Source: DASWRT01 sp036403035 (GTDB taxonomy: Bacteria > Pseudomonadota > Alphaproteobacteria > ATCC43930 > CGMCC-115725). Taken from it: a stretch of DNA of 14,107 nucleotides. A program made the translations under genes and the position numbers. Of this stretch, positions 6,124 to 13,580 are shown one piece after another. The stretch is from NCBI GenBank assembly GCA_036403035.1, contig DASWRT010000061.1, forward strand, positions 1 to 14,107, written 5' to 3'. Each line of letters opens with the position of its first letter. Position 1 is the first letter of the stretch. The notes under the pieces are model-generated. The model worked only from the letters and a program-made list of their open reading frames with translations. It was not told the origin of the DNA and did no database searches.

Positions 6124-7275
6124 GTGACTTCACTCCGCCAGAGAGCCGCCGCAGCCGCAGCCGACACGCACGCGGCGAACGACCGCGCCATCGCGACATG
6201 GCTCCTCGCGTGCTGCGCCATGATCTTCCTGATGGTGGTGATCGGCGGGATCACGCGGCTCACCGAGTCCGGACTGTCGATCACCGAGTGGAAGCCGATC
6301 ACCGGAGTCCTGCCGCCGCTCTCCGATGAGGCGTGGCAGGCCGAGTTCGACAAGTACAAGCAGATCCCGGAATACCAGTACGTCCACTACGGGATGTCGC
6401 TGGCCGACTTCAAATCGATCTTCTTCTGGGAGTACACGCACCGGTTGCTGGGGCGGCTGATCGGAATCGTGTTCGCCGTGCCGTTCCTGTGGTTCCTGGT
6501 CCGCGGCCGGATCCGGCCGGGGCTCTGGCCGCGGCTCGCGGCGCTGTTCCTCCTCGGCGGGCTCCAGGGGTTCGTCGGCTGGTACATGGTGAAGAGCGGC
6601 CTTGCCGACCGCGTCGACGTCAGCCAGTACCGGCTCGTCGCGCATCTCGGCCTCGCGCTCTTCATCTATGGGGCAATGCTGTGGGTGGCGTTGGGATTGC
6701 TGTCGCCGCGACCGGCGGCGGCGAACGCATCGACGCTCTCCGCCGCCGGATTGCGGCATCTCTCGTCGCTGCTCGTGCTGATGGTGTTCGTCACGCTGCT
6801 GTCCGGCGGGTTCGTCGCCAAGCTCAACGCCGGCCTCGTCTACAACACCTTCCCGCTGATGGACGGGCGCTGGATCCCCGACGGCTACGCGCAGATGGAG
6901 CCGTTCTGGCGGAACTGGTTCGAGAACATCCCGGCGGTCCAGTTCGACCACCGCCTGCTCGCGATGTCGACCGCGGCGGTGGCCGTCCTGACGTGGCTCG
7001 CGGCGCAGCTTCTCCTGCCGGCCGCAACGCCGGCCCGCCGCGCCAGCCATGCGCTGCTCGCCGCCGCGGCGCTGCAGGTCACGCTGGGCATCTCGACGCT
7101 GCTCCTCGTCGTGCCGATCCCGCTGGCCGCGGCGCATCAGGCCGGTGCGGTCGTCCTCCTCACCGCCGCCATCGTCTTCCGCCACCGCCTCCGCGCCCCT
7201 GTCCCCGCGCGCGTCCTCGCTACCCCGCCACCGACGCCGGCACTCGGCGAGCATGAAGCATCGGTGCGGGGGTAA
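6124..7275 (+). CDS. ctaA: Heme A synthase (Cox15/CtaA)
   Basis: From GTG at 6124 the protein has 383 residues. CtaA oxidises the C8 methyl of heme O to a formyl group, giving heme A for aa3-type cytochrome oxidases, and sits in the inner membrane with eight helices. The four haem-ligand histidines are present: H106 in EYTHRLLGR, H174 in VAHLGLA, H276 in FDHRLLA and H338 in AAAHQAGA. The first helix motif GGITRLTESGLSITEWKP (41-58) and NTFPLMDGRWIP (241-252) are highly typical of proteobacterial Cox15. The start is uncertain: no ATG precedes the first helix, and the candidates are TTG at 6067 and GTG at 6124. GTG gives a length nearer the family norm and has a GGATCGAG stretch ahead. It lies 120 bases after the PIN gene. 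Oxidase subunit genes and ctaB are not in the window. Confidence 0.94.
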   Translation: MTSLRQRAAAAAADTHAANDRAIATWLLACCAMIFLMVVIGGITRLTESGLSITEWKPITGVLPPLSDEAWQAEFDKYKQIPEYQYVHYGMSLADFKSIFFWEYTHRLLGRLIGIVFAVPFLWFLVRGRIRPGLWPRLAALFLLGGLQGFVGWYMVKSGLADRVDVSQYRLVAHLGLALFIYGAMLWVALGLLSPRPAAANASTLSAAGLRHLSSLLVLMVFVTLLSGGFVAKLNAGLVYNTFPLMDGRWIPDGYAQMEPFWRNWFENIPAVQFDHRLLAMSTAAVAVLTWLAAQLLLPAATPARRASHALLAAAALQVTLGISTLLLVVPIPLAAAHQAGAVVLLTAAIVFRHRLRAPVPARVLATPPPTPALGEHEASVRG

Positions 7276-7286
7276 TCCGGCAAGTT

Positions 7287-7496
7287 TGAATCGGGGATCG
7301 GGGGGATGATTGGGGATCGGGGGATAAAGTGAACGCTTTAACGCGACGGACGCGAAGGGATCGCAAAGAACGCAAAGAACGCAAAGAATAGTCTTCAGCG
7401 CGCCGGAGGCGCGCAAGTCACTCCTTTGCGACCGTCGCGTGACCTTCGCGTCATTTGCGTTGAACCGTTCTTTCCATCCCCCCGATCCCCGATTCA
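7287..7496. repeat. 210-base nested inverted-repeat element
   Basis: Outer arms at 7287-7308 and 7475-7496 are perfect 22-base inverted repeats containing GGGGATCGGGGGG. A second direct copy of GGGGATCGGGGG lies at 7312-7323. Inside are imperfect arms including GAACG (7331-7335)/CGTTC (7466-7470), ACGCGAAGG (7350-7358)/CCTTCGCGT (7443-7451) and CGCAAAG (7362-7368)/CTTTGCG (7424-7430). A tandem triplet of CGCAAAGAA fills 7362-7388. In the centre GCGCGCC (7398-7404) and GGCGCGC (7408-7414) form a hairpin with a GGA loop. No coding frame or flanking target duplication is seen. It fills most of the gap between ctaA and the flavin oxidase gene. It could be a MITE, a REP-derived element or a terminator region. 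Confidence 0.8.
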
Positions 7497-7568
7497 TGGG
7501 TTCGCTCTACTCCGCGGCTGGACCGGCGCACGACCGCGGCCTAGATCACGTCCATGAGCAGGGACGGC

Positions 7569-8828
7569 ATGGATGTTGACGTCGCGATCGTCGGGGCCGG
7601 AGCGGCGGGGATCGGTGCGGCGAGGTGGTTGCAGGCGCACGGCCGGTCCGTGCTCGTGCTGGAGGCTCGCGACCGGGTCGGCGGCCGGGCGAAGACCGTG
7701 ACGGTGGCCGGGGACATCCCGGTCGATCTCGGTTGCGGGTGGCTGCATTCCGCCGACCGCAACCCGCTCACCACCCTCGCCCGCGAGACGGGCTTCAGCG
7801 TCGACGAGACGCTGCCGACGTGGGGCGAGCGGCTGCGCCGTCACGGGCTCCCCGAGCGGGAGCAAGCGGACTGGCAACGCACGCGCAACGCCTTCTGGAG
7901 TCGGCTCGACCGGGCATCGGCATCGGGTGAACCCGACCGCGCGGCGTCCGAGCTGCTCGATCCGGGCAACCGCTGGAACGCGATGCTCGACGCGATCAAC
8001 ACCTGGGTGAGCGGCGCCGAACTGGATCGGGTCTCGGTGCACGACCTCGCCCGGTACAAGGACAGCGGCGTCAACTGGCGGGTCGTCGAAGGCTACGGCG
8101 CGCTGATCGCCGCGCTCGGGCGCGAGGTGCCGGTCCGGCTGCGCATGCCGGTACGCCGGATCGACTGGTCCGGCGCGGGCGTAGCGCTGGAAACGGATGC
8201 GGGCACCGTCCGGGCGGCCGCAGCGATCATCACGGCGCCGCCGACTGTCCTCGCCGCCGGCGCGATCCGCTTCGCCCCCGAGTTGCCTCCCGAGAAGCTG
8301 GCGGCGGCGCACGGCCTGCCGCTCGGCGCCGACGACAAGCTATTCCTGGCGCTGCCGGATGATATCCTGCCGGAGATCGGAGCGAATTGCTTCCTGATCG
8401 GCGCGGCCGACCGCACCGAGACCGGGAGCTACCAGATCCGGCCGCACGGAAGGCCGACGATCGAAGCGTTCTTCGGCGGCCGGCTCGCGCGCGACCTGGA
8501 GCAGGCGGGCGGCAAGCCGGCGATGGCGGCCTTCGCATGCGACGAACTGGCCGGGCTGTTCGGCAACGAGATCAGGGCATGCCTGACGCCGCTCGCCGCC
8601 TCGGGATGGTCGCAGGACGAGTGGGCGCGCGGCGCATACTCCTACGCCACGCCCGGCCATGCCGGCGACCGCGCGACGCTCGCCGCGCCGCTTGCCGGCC
8701 GCCTGTTCTTTGCCGGCGAGGCCTGCCATCCCCACTATTTCTCGACGGCGCACGGCGCGTTCGAGTCCGGCATCACCGCCGCCGATCAGGCGTTGCAGGC
8801 GCTGTCCGGCAGACCGGAAAGACCGTGA
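7569..8828 (+). CDS. FAD-dependent flavin amine-oxidase family protein
   Basis: A 419-residue oxidoreductase. The N-terminus has the dinucleotide-binding motif VAIVGAGAAGIGAARWL (GxGxxG at 9-14), the acidic end of the second strand in LVLEARDRVGGRA (E32, then GGRA), and a C-terminal FAD-contact block FFAGEACHPHYFSTAHGAFE from residue 380. This layout is that of the monoamine/polyamine oxidase and phytoene-desaturase superfamily; the C-terminal sequence and length fit amine oxidases best. It probably oxidises an amine to an imine in the cytoplasm; no signal peptide is seen and the substrate is unknown. ATG at 7569 is chosen because AGGGA (7560-7564) precedes it; an in-frame ATG at 7554 would add five residues but lacks a ribosome site. 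It converges on the alpha/beta hydrolase with only 3 bases between stops. Confidence 0.88.
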   Translation: MDVDVAIVGAGAAGIGAARWLQAHGRSVLVLEARDRVGGRAKTVTVAGDIPVDLGCGWLHSADRNPLTTLARETGFSVDETLPTWGERLRRHGLPEREQADWQRTRNAFWSRLDRASASGEPDRAASELLDPGNRWNAMLDAINTWVSGAELDRVSVHDLARYKDSGVNWRVVEGYGALIAALGREVPVRLRMPVRRIDWSGAGVALETDAGTVRAAAAIITAPPTVLAAGAIRFAPELPPEKLAAAHGLPLGADDKLFLALPDDILPEIGANCFLIGAADRTETGSYQIRPHGRPTIEAFFGGRLARDLEQAGGKPAMAAFACDELAGLFGNEIRACLTPLAASGWSQDEWARGAYSYATPGHAGDRATLAAPLAGRLFFAGEACHPHYFSTAHGAFESGITAADQALQALSGRPERP

Positions 8829-8831
8829 GCG

Positions 8832-9758
8832 TCAGCGGGCGGCGATGTCACTCTCCGTCGCCGCGAGCAGTTCGACGATCGCCGTGACCACCGCCTCCGG
8901 CGCTTCCTGCGGCAGGTTGTGCCCGACCGACGGAACCACCTCGCGGCGGTAGAAGCCGGTGAAATGCCGCGCGTGCCGCGCCGATTGCTCGGCCGGGCCG
9001 ACGCCGTCGCCGCCGCCGTGCAGCACGATCGTCGGCACCGGGATCGGCGGCTGGGCCGCCAAGCGGCGCTCGATCTCCTCGAACGCCGGATCCCCCTTTG
9101 CATAGCCGTAGCGGTGGCGATAGGACTGGATCACCACGTCGACGAAATCCGGGTTGTCGAACGACGCGGCGGTTCGCTCGAAGGTCGCGTCGTCGAACCG
9201 CCAGTTCGGCGACCATAGCTGCCAGAGCAGCTTGCACAGCGGCCTGCGGTTGGCTTGCAGGCCGGCACGGCCGCGCTCGCTATGGAAATAGTACTGATAC
9301 CAGTAGCGGTATTCCTGCTCGGGCGCCGCGGGCAGCACCGACTTCGCGATGTCCTGGATGTTGTAGCCGGTCGCCGACACGAGGCACCGCGCCCGTTCCG
9401 GCCACAGCGCCGCGACGATGCAGGCGGCTCGGCCGCCCCAGTCGTACCCGGCCAAGGCCGCGTTCGGCAGGCCGAGCGCATCCATGAGCGCCAGGAGGTC
9501 GGCGGCGAGCGCCGCCTGCTGGCCGGAGCGCGGCGTCTCGGCGGAGAGAAAACGAGTGGGGCCGTAGCCGCGCAGGTACGGCACGATCACGCGGCATCCG
9601 CGGGCGGCGAGCGCCGCGGCCGCGTCGTCATAGGCGCGCGGATCGTAGGGAAAGCCGTGCATCAGCAGGACCGGCGGGCCGTTCGGCGGCCCGCTCTCCT
9701 CGTAGGATATCTCCAGAGTCCCCGCCTGAATGCGCTTCAGCGCTGCCGGACCGGTCAC
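8832..9758 (-). CDS. Alpha/beta hydrolase, epoxide-hydrolase-like with Asp nucleophile
   Basis: A 308-residue protein. HGFP (34-37) supplies the oxyanion-hole turn. The nucleophile elbow reads GYDWGG with D106, where esterases and lipases have Ser. The acid is probably D251 in GGGDGVG and the base H280 in VGHNLPQEAP. GxDWGG is characteristic of soluble epoxide hydrolases and some haloalkane/haloacetate dehalogenases, which attack the substrate with Asp to form a covalent ester. Cap-domain tyrosines (EYRYWYQYYF, 149-158) suit epoxide opening but do not prove it. The start is GTG at 9758: GGAGGAGG lies 5 bases upstream, far better than the ATG at 9821 that would add 21 unconserved residues. It is downstream of the short-chain dehydrogenase on the same strand, 106 bases away, and may be cotranscribed. 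Confidence 0.9.
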   Translation of the reverse strand: MTGPAALKRIQAGTLEISYEESGPPNGPPVLLMHGFPYDPRAYDDAAAALAARGCRVIVPYLRGYGPTRFLSAETPRSGQQAALAADLLALMDALGLPNAALAGYDWGGRAACIVAALWPERARCLVSATGYNIQDIAKSVLPAAPEQEYRYWYQYYFHSERGRAGLQANRRPLCKLLWQLWSPNWRFDDATFERTAASFDNPDFVDVVIQSYRHRYGYAKGDPAFEEIERRLAAQPPIPVPTIVLHGGGDGVGPAEQSARHARHFTGFYRREVVPSVGHNLPQEAPEAVVTAIVELLAATESDIAAR

Positions 9759-9826
9759 CGCATCCTCCTCCGATAGGACCGACGATGCGGCACTGTGGCG
9801 GCGTGACGGCGCATGATGCAAGGTCC

Positions 9827-9872
9827 TCGGCTAAGGTCCGACCTCAGCAGGTTGAGGTGGGCTCTTAGCCGA
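9827..9872. terminator. Nested hairpin at the 3' end of the SDR gene
   Basis: TCGGCTAAG (9827-9835) pairs with CTTAGCCGA (9864-9872), which contains the SDR stop codon. Inside it, ACCTCA (9841-9846) pairs with TGAGGT (9853-9858). There is no T tract, so it may be a transcript-end stabiliser or weak terminator between the SDR and hydrolase genes rather than an intrinsic terminator. Confidence 0.45.
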
Positions 9873-10713
9873 TCCCGGCGATCCGCTCGCTTTCCGCCCA
9901 GAGACGGCGAGCCGCCGCGTCGTCCTCCGCGGCACGGGACGGGCGCAGTTCGCGGCTCTTTTCGAAATACCGGCCGCTGACCGCAGCGGCGGCCGGATCG
10001 CCGGCGAGATACGTGATCGTCTTCGCTCCGTCCTCCGGTGTGATGGCCATCGCACGCTTCGCGAGGCCAAGGGCGTTGCGGAAGAGGAACCCGTTGTTGT
10101 TGCCGAACTCGCTGGCGACGAAGCCGGGGTGGAGGCAGTTCGCGACGACGCCGCTGCCCTCCAGCCGCCGCGCCAGCTCGCGGGTGAACAGGATGTTCGC
10201 GAGCTTCGAGCGGCGATAGGCGAGCCACCCGCCATAGCGACGGGCGTTCTGGAGATCGTCGACGTCGAGCGTCGCACCGCGATGCGCCTCGGACGCGGTG
10301 TTGACGATGCGCGCACCGGGTCCGGCCGCCCGCACGCGGTCGAGCAGCAGATGGGTCAGCAGGAAGTAGCTCATGTGGTTGAGCGCGAAGGTGCGCTCCA
10401 GCCCGTCCGCGGTCGTCTCGCGGCGGTCGAAGATCGCCCCGGCGTTGTTGACGAGAACGTCGATGCGGTCGACCGAACCGGCGATCTCGGATGCGACGCG
10501 CCGGACCTCCGCAAGCGACGAGAGGTCGGCGTAGCGGATCTCGACCGGGACCGCGGGCGCCTCGCGCCGCAGCCGCGCGACGGCCGCCTCGCCGCGCTGC
10601 CGGTTGCGGCCGACCAGGATCATCCGGGCCGGCCGCAGCGCGCCGATCTGGAGCGACGCCGCCAGCCCGATCCCGGCAGTCCCGCCGGTGATGACGCAGA
10701 TCTTCCCGTCCAT
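9865..10713 (-). CDS. Short-chain dehydrogenase/reductase, retinol-dehydrogenase-like
   Basis: A 282-residue classical-type SDR. It shows the cofactor motif TGGTAGIG (9-16), the NNAG motif (89-92), the helix-4 Asn in ALNHMSYF (N112), catalytic S141 in VNTASEAH, and YRRSK giving Y166 and K170. PG (196-197) follows strand six. R36 and R38 after the second strand (LVGRNRQRG) suggest a preference for NADP(H). The sequence style (LNHMSYFLLTHLLLD, LANILFTRELARRL) resembles retinol-dehydrogenase/WW-oxidoreductase-like SDRs, which act on alcohols and ketones; the substrate cannot be named. AAGGAGG lies about 10 bases before the ATG at 10713. It follows the EamA transporter gene by 71 bases on the same strand and precedes the hydrolase, so these three may be one transcription unit. 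Confidence 0.9.
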   Translation of the reverse strand: MDGKICVITGGTAGIGLAASLQIGALRPARMILVGRNRQRGEAAVARLRREAPAVPVEIRYADLSSLAEVRRVASEIAGSVDRIDVLVNNAGAIFDRRETTADGLERTFALNHMSYFLLTHLLLDRVRAAGPGARIVNTASEAHRGATLDVDDLQNARRYGGWLAYRRSKLANILFTRELARRLEGSGVVANCLHPGFVASEFGNNNGFLFRNALGLAKRAMAITPEDGAKTITYLAGDPAAAAVSGRYFEKSRELRPSRAAEDDAAARRLWAESERIAGIG

Positions 10714-10784
10714 GGCCGTCCGCCCTCCTTGCCCTGCCGCCGCCTGCCCTCCCCGGCCGATGCGGCGCCGGCTGAGAGCCTACC

Positions 10785-11735
10785 TCAACGCCCGGCGGCC
10801 TGCGGCGTCCCGAGCGTCGCCGCACCGGCCGCCGCGGCAGCGGGACGGCGGCGGCGGATGGTCTCGCGATAGAGAATATAGAGCCCGCTGGCGGCGATGG
10901 ACGCCGCCCCGGTAAGGAGCGCCGAGGTCGGCATGTCGCCCCAGATCAGGAAGCCGAAGAGCAGCGCCCAGATCATCGCCGTATAGCTGAACGGCGCCGC
11001 CACCGCGGTCGGCGCGTAACGGAACGCCTGGGTCCACCAATATTGCCCGACTCCCGCGCCGAGACCGATCAGCGCCATCAGCGCCGCGTCGGCAAGCGTC
11101 GGCGCCGTCCAGCCGAGCGGCAGCAGCACCAGCGCGAACAACGCGTTGAAGCCGAGCTGATAGGCGACGAGCGTCGTGCTCGCCTCGGTCCCGCTCATCC
11201 GGCGGACCGCGATCGTGACGTAGGCGTTGCTCGCCGCATTGACCAGCGCGAAGAACGCGCCGCCGCTGAGCAAACCGAGCCCCGGCGGCGCCATGATCAG
11301 CACCCCGGCGAACCCGGCCAGCATCGCCGTCCAGCGGTGCCGGCCGACCTGCTCGCCGAGCAGCGGGATCGACAGCAGCGTCATGAAGAGCGGCGACGTG
11401 AAGGTGATCGCCACCGCGTCGGCGAGCGGCATCATCCGGAATGCGACGAAGATCGACGCGACGCAGATGAACTGGACGAGAGCCCGCATGAAATGCTCGG
11501 CGAGGCGCCGGGTACGCAGCACCGGCAGGCCGCCGCTCGCCGCGACCAGCCCGGCGCAGGGCACCAGAGCGAAGATCGAGCGGAAGAGCACGACCTCGGT
11601 GATCGGATAGCGGGCCACCTCCCACTTCGTCAGCGCGTTGACCGCCGCGAAGACGAAGACGGCGGCCACGGCGTAGAAAATCGCGCGGGTCGTCTCGTCG
11701 CGTGACGAGGCGGGTAGCGGGGCAGAAACAGTCAT
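10785..11735 (-). CDS. EamA-family (DMT superfamily) transporter
   Basis: A 316-residue, strongly hydrophobic protein with about ten membrane helices arranged as two EamA repeats, roughly residues 17-150 and 157-290. Family landmarks include VNALTKWEVARYPITEVVLFRS (32-53), the end of repeat one ADAVAITFTSPLFMTLLSIPLLGE (105-128), and in repeat two YTAMIWALLFGFLIWGD (251-267). Members export or import small metabolites such as amino acids, nucleosides or drugs; the substrate is unknown. The C-terminus after residue 294 is an Arg run followed by Ala-rich sequence, probably a cytoplasmic tail. The ATG at 11735 starts just before the first helix; the frame runs up to 11870, but that extension has no hydrophobic or conserved content. 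No strong ribosome site is visible. Confidence 0.9.
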   Translation of the reverse strand: MTVSAPLPASSRDETTRAIFYAVAAVFVFAAVNALTKWEVARYPITEVVLFRSIFALVPCAGLVAASGGLPVLRTRRLAEHFMRALVQFICVASIFVAFRMMPLADAVAITFTSPLFMTLLSIPLLGEQVGRHRWTAMLAGFAGVLIMAPPGLGLLSGGAFFALVNAASNAYVTIAVRRMSGTEASTTLVAYQLGFNALFALVLLPLGWTAPTLADAALMALIGLGAGVGQYWWTQAFRYAPTAVAAPFSYTAMIWALLFGFLIWGDMPTSALLTGAASIAASGLYILYRETIRRRRPAAAAAGAATLGTPQAAGR

Positions 11736-11896
11736 TTCGGCACCGGAGCAGAACGTGCGGTCGAATGGGGCGGCGGAGTGTGCACGACACGTCGCGAGAG
11801 CAGCCCGCGCGACCAGCTGATCGCGCATCGCCGCCATTCGCCCCGTGCGTGCACGCGCCACCGGCCGCACGCCGGATCATGCCGCAGCGTCCTTAC

Positions 11897-11932
11897 ACTT
11901 CCGTTAAGGTTTCTGGACGGAAGTTATATAAC
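11897..11932. promoter_or_regulatory. Overlapping inverted repeat and AT-rich palindrome, possible promoter/operator
   Basis: ACTTCCGT (11897-11904) and ACGGAAGT (11917-11924) are perfect 8-base inverted repeats with a 12-base spacer. The right arm overlaps GTTATATAAC (11923-11932), a perfect 10-base palindrome that could supply a TATAAC -10 on the minus strand. It is one of the few AT-rich points nearby and lies 162 bases upstream of the EamA gene start. A regulated promoter for that gene is plausible; no matching -35 is convincing. Confidence 0.4.
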
Positions 11933-11974
11933 GGGGAAGCGCCGGTTCCCGCGAAATACCCGGGCGCCGCAACC

Positions 11975-12547
11975 CTATCGGTTCAGCGCGTGATACTCGC
12001 GATTCGGCATCATGTCGGTCGCCGACGCCATGCGGTTCGACAGGTTGAAGAAGGCGACGGTCTCGGCGAGGTCGAAGATGTCCTCGTTCGAGAGGCCGAC
12101 GGCGCGCAGCGCCTCGCGATCCGCATCGTCGACGAGATAGGGGGTGGTCGTCAGCTTCCAGGCGAAGTCGAGCATCGCCCGCTGACGCGGCTCCAGCTTC
12201 GCGACGCGGTAGTTCATCACCATCATCTCGCCCAACTCGGGGTCGCCGGAGAGCCGCCGCACCGCCTGCCCGTGCGCGACGAGGCAGTAGTAGCAGCGGT
12301 TGGCGCTGGAGACGACGACCGCCACCATCTCGCGCTCGAGCTTGCTGAGGCCGGAGGGCGCCAGCATCAGCTCGTTGTACATCGCCATGAAGTTCCTGAG
12401 CTTGTTCGGCCGCAGGCTGTAGGCGGCGAGCACGTTCGGCACGAAGCCGAGCTTCTCGTCGGCCTTGGCGAAGGCCGCCTTGATATCGTCGTCGAGCGTC
12501 GCCCGGTCGGACGTTCCGAGCGCGGAGATGTGGTTGGGCTGCGGCAT
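11975..12547 (-). CDS. Peroxidase-related protein with carboxymuconolactone-decarboxylase (AhpD-like) domain
   Basis: A 190-residue all-helical protein with the AhpD-fold signature LSKLEREMVAVVVSSANRC YYC: E72, C85, C88 and H92 form the ExnCxxCxxxH proton-relay and redox site of AhpD-type alkylhydroperoxidases. Length and the flanking segments (FAKADEKLGFVPNVLAAYS, and DIFDLAETVAFFNLSNRMA near the C-terminus) match the uncharacterised peroxidase-related family rather than the short gamma-carboxymuconolactone decarboxylases. It probably reduces peroxides with thiol partners in the cytoplasm; the physiological donor is unknown. The ATG at 12547 has GAGGATCAG about 8-10 bases upstream; longer frames lack similarity. 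It follows the HpcH/HpaI aldolase gene on the same strand by 76 bases, so the two may be cotranscribed. Confidence 0.9.
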   Translation of the reverse strand: MPQPNHISALGTSDRATLDDDIKAAFAKADEKLGFVPNVLAAYSLRPNKLRNFMAMYNELMLAPSGLSKLEREMVAVVVSSANRCYYCLVAHGQAVRRLSGDPELGEMMVMNYRVAKLEPRQRAMLDFAWKLTTTPYLVDDADREALRAVGLSNEDIFDLAETVAFFNLSNRMASATDMMPNREYHALNR

Positions 12548-12623
12548 GGCGTGGCTGATCCTCGTATTTGCTTGCGCGAGATTACAGCCGATCCGCCGCC
12601 GTACTGCCACCCCCGGGCGGCGC

Positions 12624-13400
12624 TTACCCGTTCCGCTCGCGGTAGGCGCGGACCTCGGCGAGCGCGGCATCGCGCATCAGCGTGACGTCGGTCGAGGCGA
12701 GCACCATGTCGTAGCCGCGGTCGAACAGGTCCTGCGTCGACAGCCCGCCATAGGGGATGCAGCCCAGGCGCTTCCCTGACGCCTTGATCGCCGACGCGGC
12801 GCGGTCGATCAGCGCCAGCACCTCCGGATGGTCGACCTCGCCGAACCGGCCGGCCGTGCCGGCAAGGTCGTTCGGGCCGATGAACAGCACGTCGATGCCC
12901 TCGACCGCCGCGATCGCCTCGACGTTCTCGACCGCCCGCTTCGACTCGATCTGGCAGATGACGACGAGGTTGTCGGCGGCGGTCTTGTGGTAGTCCGGCG
13001 TGCCGATCCCGTAATTGGCGCCGCGCACGATCTGGTAGGCGCTGCCGCGAAACCCGAGCGGCGGGTAACGGCAGGCCCGCACCGCCTGCTCGGCCTGCTC
13101 CGGCGTGTCGACCGCCGGGATCATCACGCCCTCGGCGCCGATGTCGAGCGCACGCTTCAGATAGACCGGGTCGTTCCACGGCACGCGGACGACGCCGACC
13201 GCCGGCGTCGCCGAGATCGCCTGGAGCTGAGCAAGCGTCTGCGGGAGAGTGGCCGGCCCGTGCTCGTTGTCGATCAGCACGAAATCGTAGCCGGCGAGGG
13301 CCAGCACCTCGGCCGTGATCGAGTTACCCGTCGAGAGCCAGACGCCGAAGCTTTTCCGGCCTTCCCTCAGGCGCTGCTTCAGGGGATTCGGGCGGTACAT
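12624..13400 (-). CDS. HpcH/HpaI-family class II aldolase
   Basis: A 258-residue protein, near the roughly 260 of HpaI and related pyruvate-dependent aldolases. HpaI-type enzymes cleave 2-keto-4-hydroxy acids to pyruvate and an aldehyde with a divalent metal. Expected active-site residues are visible: H47 in LIDNEHGP (42-49), R72 in GVVRVPW, the metal-binding E152 in CQIESKRAVENVEAI, and D178 in FIGPNDLA. These line up with HpaI H45, R70, E149 and D175. MIPAVDTPEQAEQAVRACR and PPLGFRG (93-119) are also typical. The ATG at 13400 gives the normal N-terminus (NPLKQRLREGRKSFGVWLSTG) and has GAGG about 9 bases ahead; the frame continues to 13472 without support. The exact substrate (hydroxy-heptenedioate, rhamnonate-derived or glucarate-derived) cannot be told. 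Neighbouring genes suggest catabolism. Confidence 0.92.
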   Translation of the reverse strand: MYRPNPLKQRLREGRKSFGVWLSTGNSITAEVLALAGYDFVLIDNEHGPATLPQTLAQLQAISATPAVGVVRVPWNDPVYLKRALDIGAEGVMIPAVDTPEQAEQAVRACRYPPLGFRGSAYQIVRGANYGIGTPDYHKTAADNLVVICQIESKRAVENVEAIAAVEGIDVLFIGPNDLAGTAGRFGEVDHPEVLALIDRAASAIKASGKRLGCIPYGGLSTQDLFDRGYDMVLASTDVTLMRDAALAEVRAYRERNG

Positions 13401-13466
13401 CGGTCGGGGCCTCGCGCATTGGACTGTCGGAAGCCGACTATGCGCCGCCCGCGACGCACGGAGCAA

Positions 13467-13489
13467 CGGCAAGCGATTGCGGCTTGCCG
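13467..13489. terminator. Hairpin downstream of the lpd gene
   Basis: CGGCAAGC (13467-13474) and GCTTGCCG (13482-13489) form a perfect 8-base-pair stem with a 7-base loop, 82 bases past the lpd stop on the minus strand and before the aldolase gene. There is no T tract. It may be a Rho-assisted end or a processing hairpin. Confidence 0.35.
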
Positions 13490-13551
13490 CTGCCCCGGCA
13501 TGTACGCCGGTTCCCGCCGGTCAGGCGCCGGCGGAGAGGCCGTGCCCGGTC

Positions 13552-13580
13552 CTGCTCAGATGTGGGCTGCTCAGATGTGG
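13552..13580. repeat. 14-base tandem duplication spanning the lpd stop codon
   Basis: CTGCTCAGATGTGG occurs at 13552-13565 and again at 13567-13580, separated by one G. The second copy holds the lpd stop codon (TCA on the plus strand, 13571-13573). The duplication lies outside the coding sequence apart from the last residues, so it leaves the protein intact. Confidence 0.8.

Noticed and set aside
7362..7388. CGCAAAGAA triplet as a CRISPR-like or replication iteron array
   Set aside because: The copies are head-to-tail without spacers and sit inside a larger palindromic element; there is no Cas or Rep gene nearby.
6130..7497. 455-codon minus-strand frame antisense to ctaA
   Set aside because: It is highly charged and repetitive, without domain; ctaA on the plus strand has all four haem-ligand histidines.
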